From contig CABTYV010000002.1 of NCBI GenBank assembly GCA_902489145.1, positions 1 to 52,395 on the forward strand: a stretch of DNA of 52,395 nucleotides, written 5' to 3'. The notes under the pieces were generated by a model. The model was not told where the DNA came from. It saw only the letters and a list, made by a program, of their open reading frames with translations, and ran no database searches. Of the stretch, positions 24,663 through 32,488 are shown one piece after another (the stretch's first letter is position 1; every line of letters starts with the position of its first letter). The position numbers were made by a program, and so were the translations under genes. The DNA comes from an uncultured Tissierellia bacterium (GTDB taxonomy: Bacteria > Bacillota > Clostridia > Tissierellales > Peptoniphilaceae).

Positions 24663-25502
24663 CTAAATGATATGGAAGAAGGTTAGAAGGATGGCAATCA
24701 GCATCGTATAGGTCATGAGGCGGATAAACTTAGGTCCCTTCTTTTTGATATAGAGATACATGGCCATCACAACAACAAAGGGCAGGAGGTTCGGTAGCAT
24801 ACCATCCAGGAGAGATTGTAACTGCGTAACAGAACCGCCGCTGGAAAACTCAATCGCTGTAGAAAGCTTAATATAAGCAGCCGAGAGACAGCCGATCATG
24901 AAAAGTCCGACGATACTAGCAATATCAATGACCTTCTTGATCAGTCCTGATTGTAGAATCTCCAAAACGGAGTTTTTCCCTAGTTTATAGCCCTTGCTGA
25001 AAAGGGTCCAGGACCAGATATAGGACCAGGCTATATAGATCAAGCCCGGCAAAAACGCGGCAAGAATGGAGCCTTGTTGAGCCATAGGGACAAAAATGGC
25101 GAGTGGGATCGTCGCCACAATCCCTTGATCCACACTGTCGCCAATACCAGCGAGGGGGCCCATCAAGCCCAGTTTGAGCGACTGGATCATTTCCGGTGTT
25201 ACCTCTTTATGACCGAGGGCGCGTTGCTCCTCCAACGAGATCGTAATACCATGGATGATGCTGCCCCAGTCACAGTTGGTATTAAACATGGAGGTATGGC
25301 GTTTCATCGCTGACTGTAACTCTTGCTCATCATTCTTGTAGATTTTTCTCATGATGCGATTCATCGAATGGCCAAAAGCCAAAGCCTGCATCCGGTCAAA
25401 ACTAACCGGCACCTCTACTGCCTTGGTCCAGCGCCACCAAGATTTGATTAAATCTTTTTTTGTGATTACACTGTTGCTTTTTACTTCCTGTATCTCGTTC
25501 AT
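24663..25502 (-). CDS. PTS EIID component, mannose family
   Basis: Membrane subunit of the sugar channel, 279 residues. The cytoplasmic amphipathic N-terminus includes ALAFGHSMNRIMRKIYKNDE and RHTSMFNTNCDWGSIIHGI, a IID hallmark. LKLGLMGPLAGIGDSVDQG near residue 128 is the second hallmark. Several membrane segments occupy the C-terminal half. The start shares ATGA with the stop of the IIC gene, a four-base overlap typical of coupled IIC-IID pairs. Confidence 0.95.
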   Translation of the reverse strand: MNEIQEVKSNSVITKKDLIKSWWRWTKAVEVPVSFDRMQALAFGHSMNRIMRKIYKNDEQELQSAMKRHTSMFNTNCDWGSIIHGITISLEEQRALGHKEVTPEMIQSLKLGLMGPLAGIGDSVDQGIVATIPLAIFVPMAQQGSILAAFLPGLIYIAWSYIWSWTLFSKGYKLGKNSVLEILQSGLIKKVIDIASIVGLFMIGCLSAAYIKLSTAIEFSSGGSVTQLQSLLDGMLPNLLPFVVVMAMYLYIKKKGPKFIRLMTYTMLIAILLTFFHII

Positions 25503-26245
25503 ACCGTCGCCTCCTTTTCTCCATACTTAAGAACCGAGAAAATCAAAGCCAGACAAATGGCCAGGACTGCACCCGTCAACATGGAGAAGTTGAGGATGGA
25601 ATAGAGGAAAAAGCCTAGGACAAAGAATGGCAGATATTTATTTTTGCCCATCACCACCAGGGTTAAAGCAAAGCCAAGCGCCGGTAACACTCCACCAGCG
25701 TTATTCAACCCTTGCATGAGCCATTCGGGAACCACATTGATAAAGGCCTGTACGACATTAGCCCCAAAGAGCGTGGCCACAAAAACAGGGGTGAAATAAA
25801 GAACACCATTGGTTAACCAGGGCAAGAGGAAGGAATTGAAATCGAGTGCGTCATACTTCTTCTGTTCAACAAACTGATCCGCTTTCGCATTGTAGAAAGA
25901 GTTGATGGTTCGACGCACGTTATTGATCAAAACACCCAAGACACCAAATGGAACCGCTAAGGCTACTGCCGCAGCGGGAGCCAGGCCCGTGGTGATCGCC
26001 GCCGGAATGGCAATGCAGGAAGCCAAGCCCTGATCGCTTGGAATATTGCCGCCGGCTTCAATCCCGCCCATATACATAAGCTGGATGGCCGCCCCATATT
26101 CCAATCCTTTATACACATCCCCATAAATAAGGCCAATCACAACGCCAAGTACAACCGGCTTTCGAAAGGCAAAGGACATAAAGTAGCAAGCTCGTCCCAT
26201 GGCCAGCCAATATACGAGGCCAACTAAGATCGCTCGAATAATCAT
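25499..26245 (-). CDS. PTS EIIC component, mannose family
   Basis: Membrane channel subunit, 248 residues, with seven or more hydrophobic segments. The typical early sequence GLIYGDVYKGLEYGAAIQLM followed by YMGGIEAGGNIPSDQGLAS matches mannose-family IIC. It works as a complex with IID; the sugar specificity cannot be read directly. AAGGAG seven bases before the ATG supports the start. It follows the IIB gene by 11 bases. Confidence 0.95.
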   Translation of the reverse strand: MIIRAILVGLVYWLAMGRACYFMSFAFRKPVVLGVVIGLIYGDVYKGLEYGAAIQLMYMGGIEAGGNIPSDQGLASCIAIPAAITTGLAPAAAVALAVPFGVLGVLINNVRRTINSFYNAKADQFVEQKKYDALDFNSFLLPWLTNGVLYFTPVFVATLFGANVVQAFINVVPEWLMQGLNNAGGVLPALGFALTLVVMGKNKYLPFFVLGFFLYSILNFSMLTGAVLAICLALIFSVLKYGEKEATV

Positions 26246-26256
26246 GATGCATCTCC

Positions 26257-26739
26257 TTACAATTTTTCGACAACTTGATCAAGTGTCTCCATCGGATAAT
26301 CTGGGGTTGTCTGAAAATAAATTTTCACCCCCTTGTTTTGCAGTTCCAACAGGGTATTTTTATCCTCCTCATCCAGCGTAATGGCGTTATGTACCGCCTT
26401 CCGATTGGGGCCACCTCCCAAACCCCCGATTTGAATCTCCTCCATCTGAACCCCCGCCTTATAGGCCTTTGCCAGTTCTGCAACTCCCTTAAATAAAACC
26501 AGAACATTCTTTTTTGAGAGACTGCCTGCTTCCTGCGCTTTTTTTGCCTCAGCTGTATTAAAAATACTTAGGCCGACGCCTTCTGGTGCTGCCATTTGAA
26601 AGACCTGTTGCATGAAAGCGTCTTCACTGAGGGCGTCATCAATGACTACAATATGATTTATGTTCGCTTGCTTCACCCACCGGGTGATCACCTGCCCATG
26701 AATCAACCGAAAATCCACTCTGATAAGCTTGACCGTCAC
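26257..26739 (-). CDS. PTS EIIB component, mannose family (canonical copy)
   Basis: A 160-residue IIB with KLIRVDFRLIHGQVITRW at the N-terminus; the His of LIHGQV is the phosphorylation site. Later blocks HIVVIDDALSEDAFMQQVF, VLVLFKGVAELAKAY, IQIGGLGGGPNRKAVHNAI and GVKIYFQTTPDYP are all standard. The start is GTG, preceded by AGGAGG. It is the first gene of the minus-strand PTS transcript; the 300-base AT-rich region upstream is shared with divergent KDPG aldolase. Confidence 0.95.
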   Translation of the reverse strand: MTVKLIRVDFRLIHGQVITRWVKQANINHIVVIDDALSEDAFMQQVFQMAAPEGVGLSIFNTAEAKKAQEAGSLSKKNVLVLFKGVAELAKAYKAGVQMEEIQIGGLGGGPNRKAVHNAITLDEEDKNTLLELQNKGVKIYFQTTPDYPMETLDQVVEKL

Positions 26740-27039
26740 AATTTTCCTCCTAAAAATGAATTAAAATCTCGAAATGTTGGTTTTTATTATAGGTGAATCG
26801 TTTTCATTTTCCTATGTCATAAATGACGAAATTAATGTTCTATTTTAGTCAATCCGACCGAAAGCTTCAAACCACGATATCGATAGCACCTTTTTTTCTT
26901 CTCACCTTCTTTCTAATTCGTCACTCTGTACAAGACATCCTTATATTTTTGGCGATTTGAATATTGATTGCATATATGGGGACAGATAGGATAAAAAAGG
27001 ACAAATCGATGACATATCACGAAAGCAACGGGAGGCCCT
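26740..27039. promoter_or_regulatory. AT-rich divergent regulatory region between PTS IIB and KDPG aldolase
   Basis: This 300-base stretch has no gene. It contains GTCAT-AA-ATGAC (26816-26827), a short inverted repeat that could be an operator. On the minus strand it also has TGAAAACGATTCA (near 26794-26806), which resembles a catabolite-repression cre site but is one base short of the consensus. CdaR-controlled promoters in both directions are expected here. I could not assign -35/-10 boxes with confidence. Confidence 0.4.
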
Positions 27040-27669
27040 ATGAAAAAAATGGATATTATGGAACGAATGCTGGATGTTACTGCATTTGCGATTGTACGTG
27101 CTGATGAAAATCGGGCTAAAGAAATTGCCCAAGCCCTTTGTGAAGGGGGGCTGCCTGTAATGGAAATGAGTTATACATTTCCCAATGCAGGAACGGTCAT
27201 CAGCTCACTAAAGGAATCATTTCAAGACCAACTCACGGTGGGCGCTGGAACTGTATTGGACAGTGAAACAGCGATGGATGCTATTTTACATGGGGCAGAA
27301 TTCATCATTGCGCCAAACTTTGATCTTGGGGTTGCGGAGATGTGCAACCGCTATCAAATCCCCTATGCACCCGGTTGCTCAACCTTGACCGAAGCGGTGA
27401 ACGCTCTGACCAAGGGGGCTACTTTCATCAAAGCCTTCCCCATTTCTGATTTTTATGGGCCTAAGCTCGCCAAGGTGTTCAAAACCCCCATCCCTCATAT
27501 GCCTTTGTTGGCCAGCGGCGGGATCAATTTGGATAATCTGGAAGAGTGGCTAGAAAACGGCATTGATCTTTGCGGATTGGGTAGTCTTTTGACAAAGGGT
27601 TCTGCTGAGGAAATTAAATCGAATGCTAAAAAAATTCGTGAGATCATCGACCACTTTAAAGCAAAATAA
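27040..27669 (+). CDS. eda: 2-dehydro-3-deoxy-6-phosphogluconate (KDPG/KHG) aldolase
   Basis: Class I aldolase, 209 residues, that splits KDPG to pyruvate and glyceraldehyde 3-phosphate. The catalytic Glu is in LPVMEMSYTFPNA near residue 43. GAGTVLDSE near 67 and APNFDLGV near 91 are standard, and the Schiff-base lysine is in ATFIKAFPISDFYGPK near 131. A phosphate-binding loop LLASGGINLDNL follows near 160. GGGAGG lies correctly before the ATG. It is divergent from the PTS operon and ends at a strong terminator. It would be the last step for a sugar acid imported by the PTS, but no dehydratase making KDPG is encoded nearby. Confidence 0.92.
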   Translation: MKKMDIMERMLDVTAFAIVRADENRAKEIAQALCEGGLPVMEMSYTFPNAGTVISSLKESFQDQLTVGAGTVLDSETAMDAILHGAEFIIAPNFDLGVAEMCNRYQIPYAPGCSTLTEAVNALTKGATFIKAFPISDFYGPKLAKVFKTPIPHMPLLASGGINLDNLEEWLENGIDLCGLGSLLTKGSAEEIKSNAKKIREIIDHFKAK

Positions 27670-27710
27670 AAAAAAGCCCCGGCAGGATCTCCTGCCGGGG
27701 CTTTCCTTTT
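27669..27710. terminator. Bidirectional terminator between eda and the DapA-like gene
   Basis: AAAGCCCCGGCAGG (27673-27686), loop ATCT, then CCTGCCGGGGCTTT (27691-27704), with an A-run before and a T-rich run after. It serves both converging genes. Confidence 0.92.
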
Positions 27711-27753
27711 TAGTGCTTTAGCTCATAAGGGTTCTGAAGGCTTTTGTCATTTT

Positions 27754-28647
27754 CTACAGCAGATGATAGTGACGCAGCATCTGATCGATTTCTTCTTCTA
27801 CTTTTAAACTCGGCTTCTGCACAGGAAAACGTGCTGGCCCCACTGGAGCAATGTTCGCACGCTCGATGCTCCGCTTCAGTATGCTGGGCACCGTTCCTCG
27901 TTTCATCACGGCTCGCAATACATCAATTTCTTCTTGTAAATGAGCTGCTTTTCGCGCATCCTTTTCCTCCAGTGCCTTCCACAGGGATACCAAAATATCA
28001 GTGATCAGGTTGCTCGTTCCAGCAATCGCTCCAACTGCACCTTTCGCGTGGGCATAGGAAATTTTGGAATCACTGCCGATCAGCAAGGAGAAGTCGTGAC
28101 TATTTGCAATTTCTGCATATGCATCAATCAGCTCTAACTTACCGCTGGAATCTTTGATACCCACAATCGAAGGATGCTCCGCCAGCCGAGTGACCAGCGT
28201 CGGGGATAAGGTATAGCCTACCGTTTTGGGAATATTATAGAGAATGATCGGTAGGGAGACCCGCTCAGCAATCCTCGTATAGTGTTGGAAGAGCTCTTCC
28301 TCACTAGGTTGAAAGAAATAGGGGGGTAAAATGGACAAAACATCCGCACCTGCTTTTTCTGCTTCTACAGAGAGATCGATGCTTTCCTGTGTAGAGCAGC
28401 TACCCGTCCCCGCGAACAAGGGCACCCGTCCATGAATGATCTCAGCCGCTTTCGCAATCAGTGAAATCTTTTCCTCGTGCCGCAAAACATGAAACTCGCC
28501 ATTGCTGCCCAAGACGAAAATGCCCGCTACACCATGATCGATCAAATGCTCAATATGCTTTTCCAAGGCCTGGAAACAAAGCGGCTGACCTGCTTCATCC
28601 GAAAAAGGGGTGACAATCGGTGTAATGATACCCGCTAATTTATTCAT
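27754..28647 (-). CDS. Dihydrodipicolinate synthase (DapA/NanA) superfamily aldolase
   Basis: A 297-residue TIM-barrel class I aldolase. It has GIITPIVTPFSDEAGQP at the start, GSNGEFHVL near residue 48, the catalytic Tyr in LYNIPKTVGYTL near 135, and the Schiff-base lysine in IVGIKDSSGKLE near 164. True DapA has E(A/T)TG after the Lys and a YNVPxRT box, which this lacks. It is therefore more likely a 2-keto-3-deoxy-sugar-acid aldolase or another pyruvate-lyase than the lysine-pathway enzyme. The ATG at 28647 has AAAGGA upstream; the longer frame start is not supported. It overlaps the SIS gene by eight bases. Confidence 0.85.
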   Translation of the reverse strand: MNKLAGIITPIVTPFSDEAGQPLCFQALEKHIEHLIDHGVAGIFVLGSNGEFHVLRHEEKISLIAKAAEIIHGRVPLFAGTGSCSTQESIDLSVEAEKAGADVLSILPPYFFQPSEEELFQHYTRIAERVSLPIILYNIPKTVGYTLSPTLVTRLAEHPSIVGIKDSSGKLELIDAYAEIANSHDFSLLIGSDSKISYAHAKGAVGAIAGTSNLITDILVSLWKALEEKDARKAAHLQEEIDVLRAVMKRGTVPSILKRSIERANIAPVGPARFPVQKPSLKVEEEIDQMLRHYHLL

Positions 28648-29254
28648 GGGATAATTCCTTTCTGAGCGTTTTTCCAAGTGATCCACCCGGATGCCATTTC
28701 ATATATTCCTCTGGTTGAAGTCCTTTCGCCTCCTGAAGCAAGAGGCTCAACACCTGCAACGTTAAAATCTCTGCAATAATAGACATACGAGGCGGCTTAT
28801 TTAAAGAATCTCCCTCCTGCTCCACCCCCGCAAATAGACAAAGTTCTGAATTTTGAGCCAGCCAGGAGTGCATCTGCCCAGTAACAGCTATGAGATAGGC
28901 TCCATTATTTCGTAATGTTTCCACAGTGGCTTTCAACTCTGCTGTTTCTCCACTGTTGGAGATCGCAATCACGATGTCTCCAGGCACCACCTGCCCCGAG
29001 CTTCCATGGACGGCCTCTGTCCCATCGAGCACATAGCAGGGAGATCCTGTGCTGGAGAATAAAGAAGCGATATATTGAGCCACGTGACTTGGCTTTCCGA
29101 TGCCCGTCACATGGATTCTTGCCCCTGACTGCTGGGCAGAAAGAATAGCCTCCTTCGCTTGCGAAAAAACAAGTCGATTGGCTCTGGCCTTCCATTTCGA
29201 TAGTTCCTGATCCAGGCAATCGAAGTAATTCGTCAATAAGACCTCGTCCGACAC
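28640..29254 (-). CDS. SIS-domain sugar-phosphate isomerase, KpsF/GutQ type without CBS domains
   Basis: A 204-residue single SIS domain. It follows arabinose-5-phosphate isomerases: IHVTGIGKPSHVAQYIASLF near residue 48, SSTGSPCYVLDGTEAVHGSSG, ISNSGETAELKATV near 100, and the closing HPGGSLGKTL near 190, which is diagnostic of the KpsF/GutQ branch. The two CBS domains of the classical enzyme are absent. It is co-transcribed with the DapA-like aldolase. A ketose/aldose phosphate isomerisation in the same sugar or sugar-acid pathway is likely; a true Kdo role is unlikely in a Gram-positive. The start is GTG with GGAGG six bases upstream. Confidence 0.82.
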   Translation of the reverse strand: MSDEVLLTNYFDCLDQELSKWKARANRLVFSQAKEAILSAQQSGARIHVTGIGKPSHVAQYIASLFSSTGSPCYVLDGTEAVHGSSGQVVPGDIVIAISNSGETAELKATVETLRNNGAYLIAVTGQMHSWLAQNSELCLFAGVEQEGDSLNKPPRMSIIAEILTLQVLSLLLQEAKGLQPEEYMKWHPGGSLGKTLRKELSHE

Positions 29255-29288
29255 CTTTCTCCTCCTCTCTCAACCTTTCCTTGTTGTT

Positions 29289-29518
29289 TATGCAATTATT
29301 AAGAAAATCTATTCATTACAAGGAGAATTGTATCATATGGAAAGAAGTAAAAAAGGAAGATCAAAAGGCGCCAATAATACTGGCGATATCACTTTCTTGT
29401 CGTCTGTAATCATTGTATTTTAGCCGTTTTTTTAAATCATATAACAAAGTTATTTTCTATAGCCGAATCAATTTGTATCTTATAATTTATCTATGCAATA
29501 AGGAGAATTTATTCATTA
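29289..29518. repeat. Two rearranged copies of a leader-like motif in the SIS upstream region
   Basis: TATGCAAT, ATTCATTA and AAGGAGAATT occur at 29289, 29311 and 29320 and again at 29492, 29511 and 29500. A third ATGCAATA is at 29546. The rest of 29255-29550 is AT-rich and shows no gene I can support. The motifs may be remnants of a duplicated ribosome-site region. Confidence 0.35.
29317..29332 (-). promoter_or_regulatory. Candidate -10 box and operator of the SIS/DapA-like operon
   Basis: TACAA-N6-TTGTA is a symmetric site whose minus-strand reading contains TACAAT, a good -10 hexamer, 73 bases before the SIS start codon. The -35 region is poor. A GntR- or LacI-like repressor could bind here; the regulator is not identified. 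Confidence 0.4.
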
Positions 29519-29552
29519 TTTTTGGGCAAACTGCACAATTCATACATGCAAT

Positions 29553-29596
29553 AAAAAAAGGAGCGGCGTCCCCTGGGGACACCGCTCCTTTTTTGT
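29553..29596. terminator. Terminator after xylB (bidirectional)
   Basis: GGAGCGG.GTCCCC pairs with GGGGAC.CCGCTCC with one mismatch and a very tight loop, flanked by A7 and T6. On the minus strand it ends the xyl transcript right after xylB. Confidence 0.9.
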
Positions 29597-29597
29597 A

Positions 29598-31058
29598 TCA
29601 GCCCTGCTGGTAAAAATCTCGAAGGGCCGGATAAAGCTTCTGAAACCGGCGATATTTTTTTTCATAATAAGGAACCTCCTCGGCCTGAGGCCGATAGGTC
29701 TTTGAAAAACGGGCCTGATCCTTGGCCAACCGACCAATCGGAAGCTTATGATAGCAGGCATAGGCCAAAAGAGCCGCGCCATGGCCCGGTCCTCGTTCGC
29801 CCTCCGGCAGCAGCAAGGGCCGATTTAGGACATTGGCCATCATTTGAGCCCAAATGGCACTTTTTGACCCGCCCCCAACCAGGCTGACCTGGTCAATGGC
29901 TAGCCCCATAGATTTGGCAATTTCTACGCAATCCCGCAGAGAGAAGGCCACGCCTTCATAGATGGCATAGATCATGTGTTGCCAGTTCACCCGAGGAGAA
30001 AGCCCCAAAAAAGCACCTCGCACGGCTTCATCATTGAGCGGCGAGCGCTCGCCCATCAGATAGGGCATGAAATAAAGGGCCTGATGGCGCACGGCCTCCT
30101 TCGTCGAAAGCGTGGTCGATTCTGGCTTTTCTAAAATTTGATCCATCCACCACTTATAACAGGAGGCAGCGGAAAGCGTGCAGCCCATCAAGTGAAACTG
30201 GCCACTGGCATCCGCAAAAGCATGCAGGCTGGACTTTTCGTCCTGGAGGAAACGGCGGGCGGGCATAAAGACGGTGCCGCTGGTCCCTAAGGAAATATTG
30301 CAGTCTCCTTCCTCCACTGCCCCGACAGAAAGGGCCGCGGCCGCATTGTCCCCGGCCCCTGCGACGACCAGTGCTGGCTTTTCAAGCTTCCAGGCCTGGT
30401 TCAGTTCTTTCCGGCTTTCGCCCGCTAGATCGCTACTCTCCAGCAAACGAGGCAGGACGACGGGATCCAACTGGCAAATTTCTAATAACTTTTGTGACCA
30501 GGTCCTCTGACGCACATTCAAAAGCAGGGTTCCGGAAGCATCGGAATAGTCGGTGGCGAATTGGCCGGTCAGGCGAAAGACAATATAATCCTTAGGAAGC
30601 AGGATATGACGGATCTTTTGATACTGTTCCGGCTCCTGTTTTTTCATCCATAAGAGCTTGGGGGCAGTGAAGCCCGCATAGGCAATGTTGCCCGTTTCTT
30701 CTAACAATGCGGATTGGCCAATGACCTGGTTGAGATAGGTGGTTTCGGCGCTCGTTCTCGTATCATTCCAAAGGATGGCCGGACGAATCACCTGCTCGTC
30801 CGCATCTAATACCACCAATCCATGCATCTGCCCGCCTACCCCGATGGCCCTGATGCCCTGGTAGCTATCCGTCTCCACGATTTCAGCGATACCCGAAAGG
30901 ATCGCCGTCCACCAGTCCTCCGGATTTTGTTCCGCCCAGCCCTCCTTTGGATAGGAAATCGGGTAGGAGCGAGACACGCTTTGTTGGATTTTTGCTTCTT
31001 CATCTAAATAGCTGATTTTAACCGCTGAGGTGCCGAGGTCGATTCCTAAATAGCCCAT
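29598..31058 (-). CDS. xylB: Xylulokinase
   Basis: FGGY-family kinase, 486 residues, that phosphorylates D-xylulose to xylulose 5-phosphate. It starts MGYLGIDLGTSAVKISYLD; GGQMHGLVVLD near residue 77 and AILWNDTRT near 94 are xylulokinase motifs. GAGDNAAAALSVGAVEEGD near 233 and SLGTSGTVF near 258 form the ATP site, and LVGGGSKSAIWAQMMANV near 390 is the second FGGY signature. It is the last gene of the xylFGHAB operon, 73 bases after xylA, with a terminator-like hairpin in the gap. Confidence 0.95.
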   Translation of the reverse strand: MGYLGIDLGTSAVKISYLDEEAKIQQSVSRSYPISYPKEGWAEQNPEDWWTAILSGIAEIVETDSYQGIRAIGVGGQMHGLVVLDADEQVIRPAILWNDTRTSAETTYLNQVIGQSALLEETGNIAYAGFTAPKLLWMKKQEPEQYQKIRHILLPKDYIVFRLTGQFATDYSDASGTLLLNVRQRTWSQKLLEICQLDPVVLPRLLESSDLAGESRKELNQAWKLEKPALVVAGAGDNAAAALSVGAVEEGDCNISLGTSGTVFMPARRFLQDEKSSLHAFADASGQFHLMGCTLSAASCYKWWMDQILEKPESTTLSTKEAVRHQALYFMPYLMGERSPLNDEAVRGAFLGLSPRVNWQHMIYAIYEGVAFSLRDCVEIAKSMGLAIDQVSLVGGGSKSAIWAQMMANVLNRPLLLPEGERGPGHGAALLAYACYHKLPIGRLAKDQARFSKTYRPQAEEVPYYEKKYRRFQKLYPALRDFYQQG

Positions 31059-31085
31059 CCCTGGTCCTTTCTATTCTTTGAAAAT

Positions 31086-31126
31086 GAAAAAGACGGCAAA
31101 CACCTTTTGAGGATTTGCCGTCTTTT
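31086..31126 (-). terminator. Terminator-like hairpin between xylA and xylB
   Basis: AAAGACGGCAAA (from 31089) pairs with TTTGCCGTCTTT (to 31125) around a 13-base loop, and five T follow on the minus strand. Since xylB follows only 28 bases later, this probably acts as a partial terminator or an mRNA 3'-end stabiliser for xylA. Confidence 0.75.
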
Positions 31127-31131
31127 GGAAG

Positions 31132-32466
31132 CTATTGAGTCAGCTCGTTCTTCCCATTGAAAAGAATGTTGTTTACAATCCCTTCCAGGTATTCCTGTCG
31201 GCCGCTTGTCAGCTTCAACTCACTTTCTTGCAAGGCATATCGCTCTAGTTCTTCCAGATCGACCTGTTGCTTTAGGATCTTCTCGCCGATCCCGCTCTTG
31301 TAGCTGGCGTATTTCTGTTCGACAAAATCCTCCAACCGGCCATCCTGGATCAGCTGTTGGGCTTTAATGAAGCCTAGGGCAAAGCTATCCATACCCATAA
31401 TATAGGCGTGGGCGATATCTTCTGGCGTAAAGGAGGGCCTGCGGACCTTGGCGTCAAAGTTCAACCCGCCGTTGGTAAAGCCACCCGCCTTGATGATCTC
31501 GTACATGGCCAGGGTCGTATCATACAGGTTGGAAGGAAACTGGTCCGTATCCCACCCGAGCAGCATATCCCCCTGATTGGCATCCACCGAGCCGAATACA
31601 CCGAAGGTGCGTGCCATGCGCAGCTCATGCTGGAAGGTATGCCCAGCTAAGGTGGCATGATTGGCCTCGATATTGATCTTAAAGTCATCCATCAGATCAT
31701 ATTTTTCCAGGAAAGCCACGCAGGTGGCCACATCGAAATCATACTGGTGTTTGGTCGGCTCCTTGGGCTTCGGTTCGATGTAAAAATCGCCCTCATACCC
31801 CTTGCTTCGTGCGTAGCGTACCGCCATCTTCAGCAGGCGAGCGTAGTTGTCGAGCTCCAGGCTCACATTGGTATTGAGCAGGGTTTCATAGCCTTCCCGG
31901 CCGCCCCAAAATACATAGCCTTTTCCGCCCAAGGCGATGGTTGCATCGATCGCATTTTTGATTTGTGCAGCGGTCCAGGCAAATACATCCGCTTCACAGG
32001 AGGTCGCAGCGCCGTGCATAAATCTCGGATGGCTAAAGCAGTTGGACGTGCCCCAGAGGAGCTTGCGCCCCGACTTGTCCATCTTTTCCTTTAGATAAGT
32101 CACCATCTCCTTAAGATTGTCATTGCGCTCCTGCAGGCTCTGTCCCTCCGGGGCCAGGTCCACATCGTGGAAGCAGAAATATTCAATATTCAGTTTTTCC
32201 ATGAAGTCAAAGGCCGCATCCGCTCTGGCCTTGGCCAATTCCATGGGGTCGCTCTTTCCATCATAGGCTCGGTTCATCGTGTTGATCCCGAACTGATCCT
32301 GACCGCCCGCGACCATGGTATGCCACCAGGAAAGGGCAAATTTGAGGTGGTCCTTCATCTTCTTTCCGTCGATCACCTGGTCCGGATTATAATATTTGAA
32401 AGCAAAAGGGTTGGTCGACTGACTGCCTTCATACTTTACCTGGGGTACCTTTTCAAAAAAATTCAT
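31132..32466 (-). CDS. xylA: Xylose isomerase
   Basis: Converts D-xylose to D-xylulose with two divalent metals. The 444 residues start MNFFEKVPQVKYEGSQS; the catalytic His/Asp pair is in FCFHDVDLAPEG near residue 101. Metal ligands are in YIEPKPKEPTKHQYDFD near 231, NIEANHATLAGH near 268, GSVDANQGDMLLGWDTDQFP near 294 and GGLNFDAKVRR near 336, so the active site is intact. The ATG at 32466 is supported by GAGGAG upstream; the extra 20 in-frame residues before it overlap the end of xylH and do not belong to the family. It lies 22 bases after xylH. Confidence 0.97.
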   Translation of the reverse strand: MNFFEKVPQVKYEGSQSTNPFAFKYYNPDQVIDGKKMKDHLKFALSWWHTMVAGGQDQFGINTMNRAYDGKSDPMELAKARADAAFDFMEKLNIEYFCFHDVDLAPEGQSLQERNDNLKEMVTYLKEKMDKSGRKLLWGTSNCFSHPRFMHGAATSCEADVFAWTAAQIKNAIDATIALGGKGYVFWGGREGYETLLNTNVSLELDNYARLLKMAVRYARSKGYEGDFYIEPKPKEPTKHQYDFDVATCVAFLEKYDLMDDFKINIEANHATLAGHTFQHELRMARTFGVFGSVDANQGDMLLGWDTDQFPSNLYDTTLAMYEIIKAGGFTNGGLNFDAKVRRPSFTPEDIAHAYIMGMDSFALGFIKAQQLIQDGRLEDFVEQKYASYKSGIGEKILKQQVDLEELERYALQESELKLTSGRQEYLEGIVNNILFNGKNELTQ

Positions 32467-32488
32467 GCCTGATCGCTCCTCTCCCAGC

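Noticed and set aside
26793..26808. CcpA cre site upstream of PTS IIB
   Set aside because: The sequence TGAAAACGATTCA is one base short of the consensus spacing, so it is mentioned only as a possibility within the regulatory region.
27754..28647. True dihydrodipicolinate synthase for lysine biosynthesis
   Set aside because: The motifs after the Schiff-base lysine and around the Tyr differ from DapA, and the gene is coupled to a sugar-phosphate isomerase gene.
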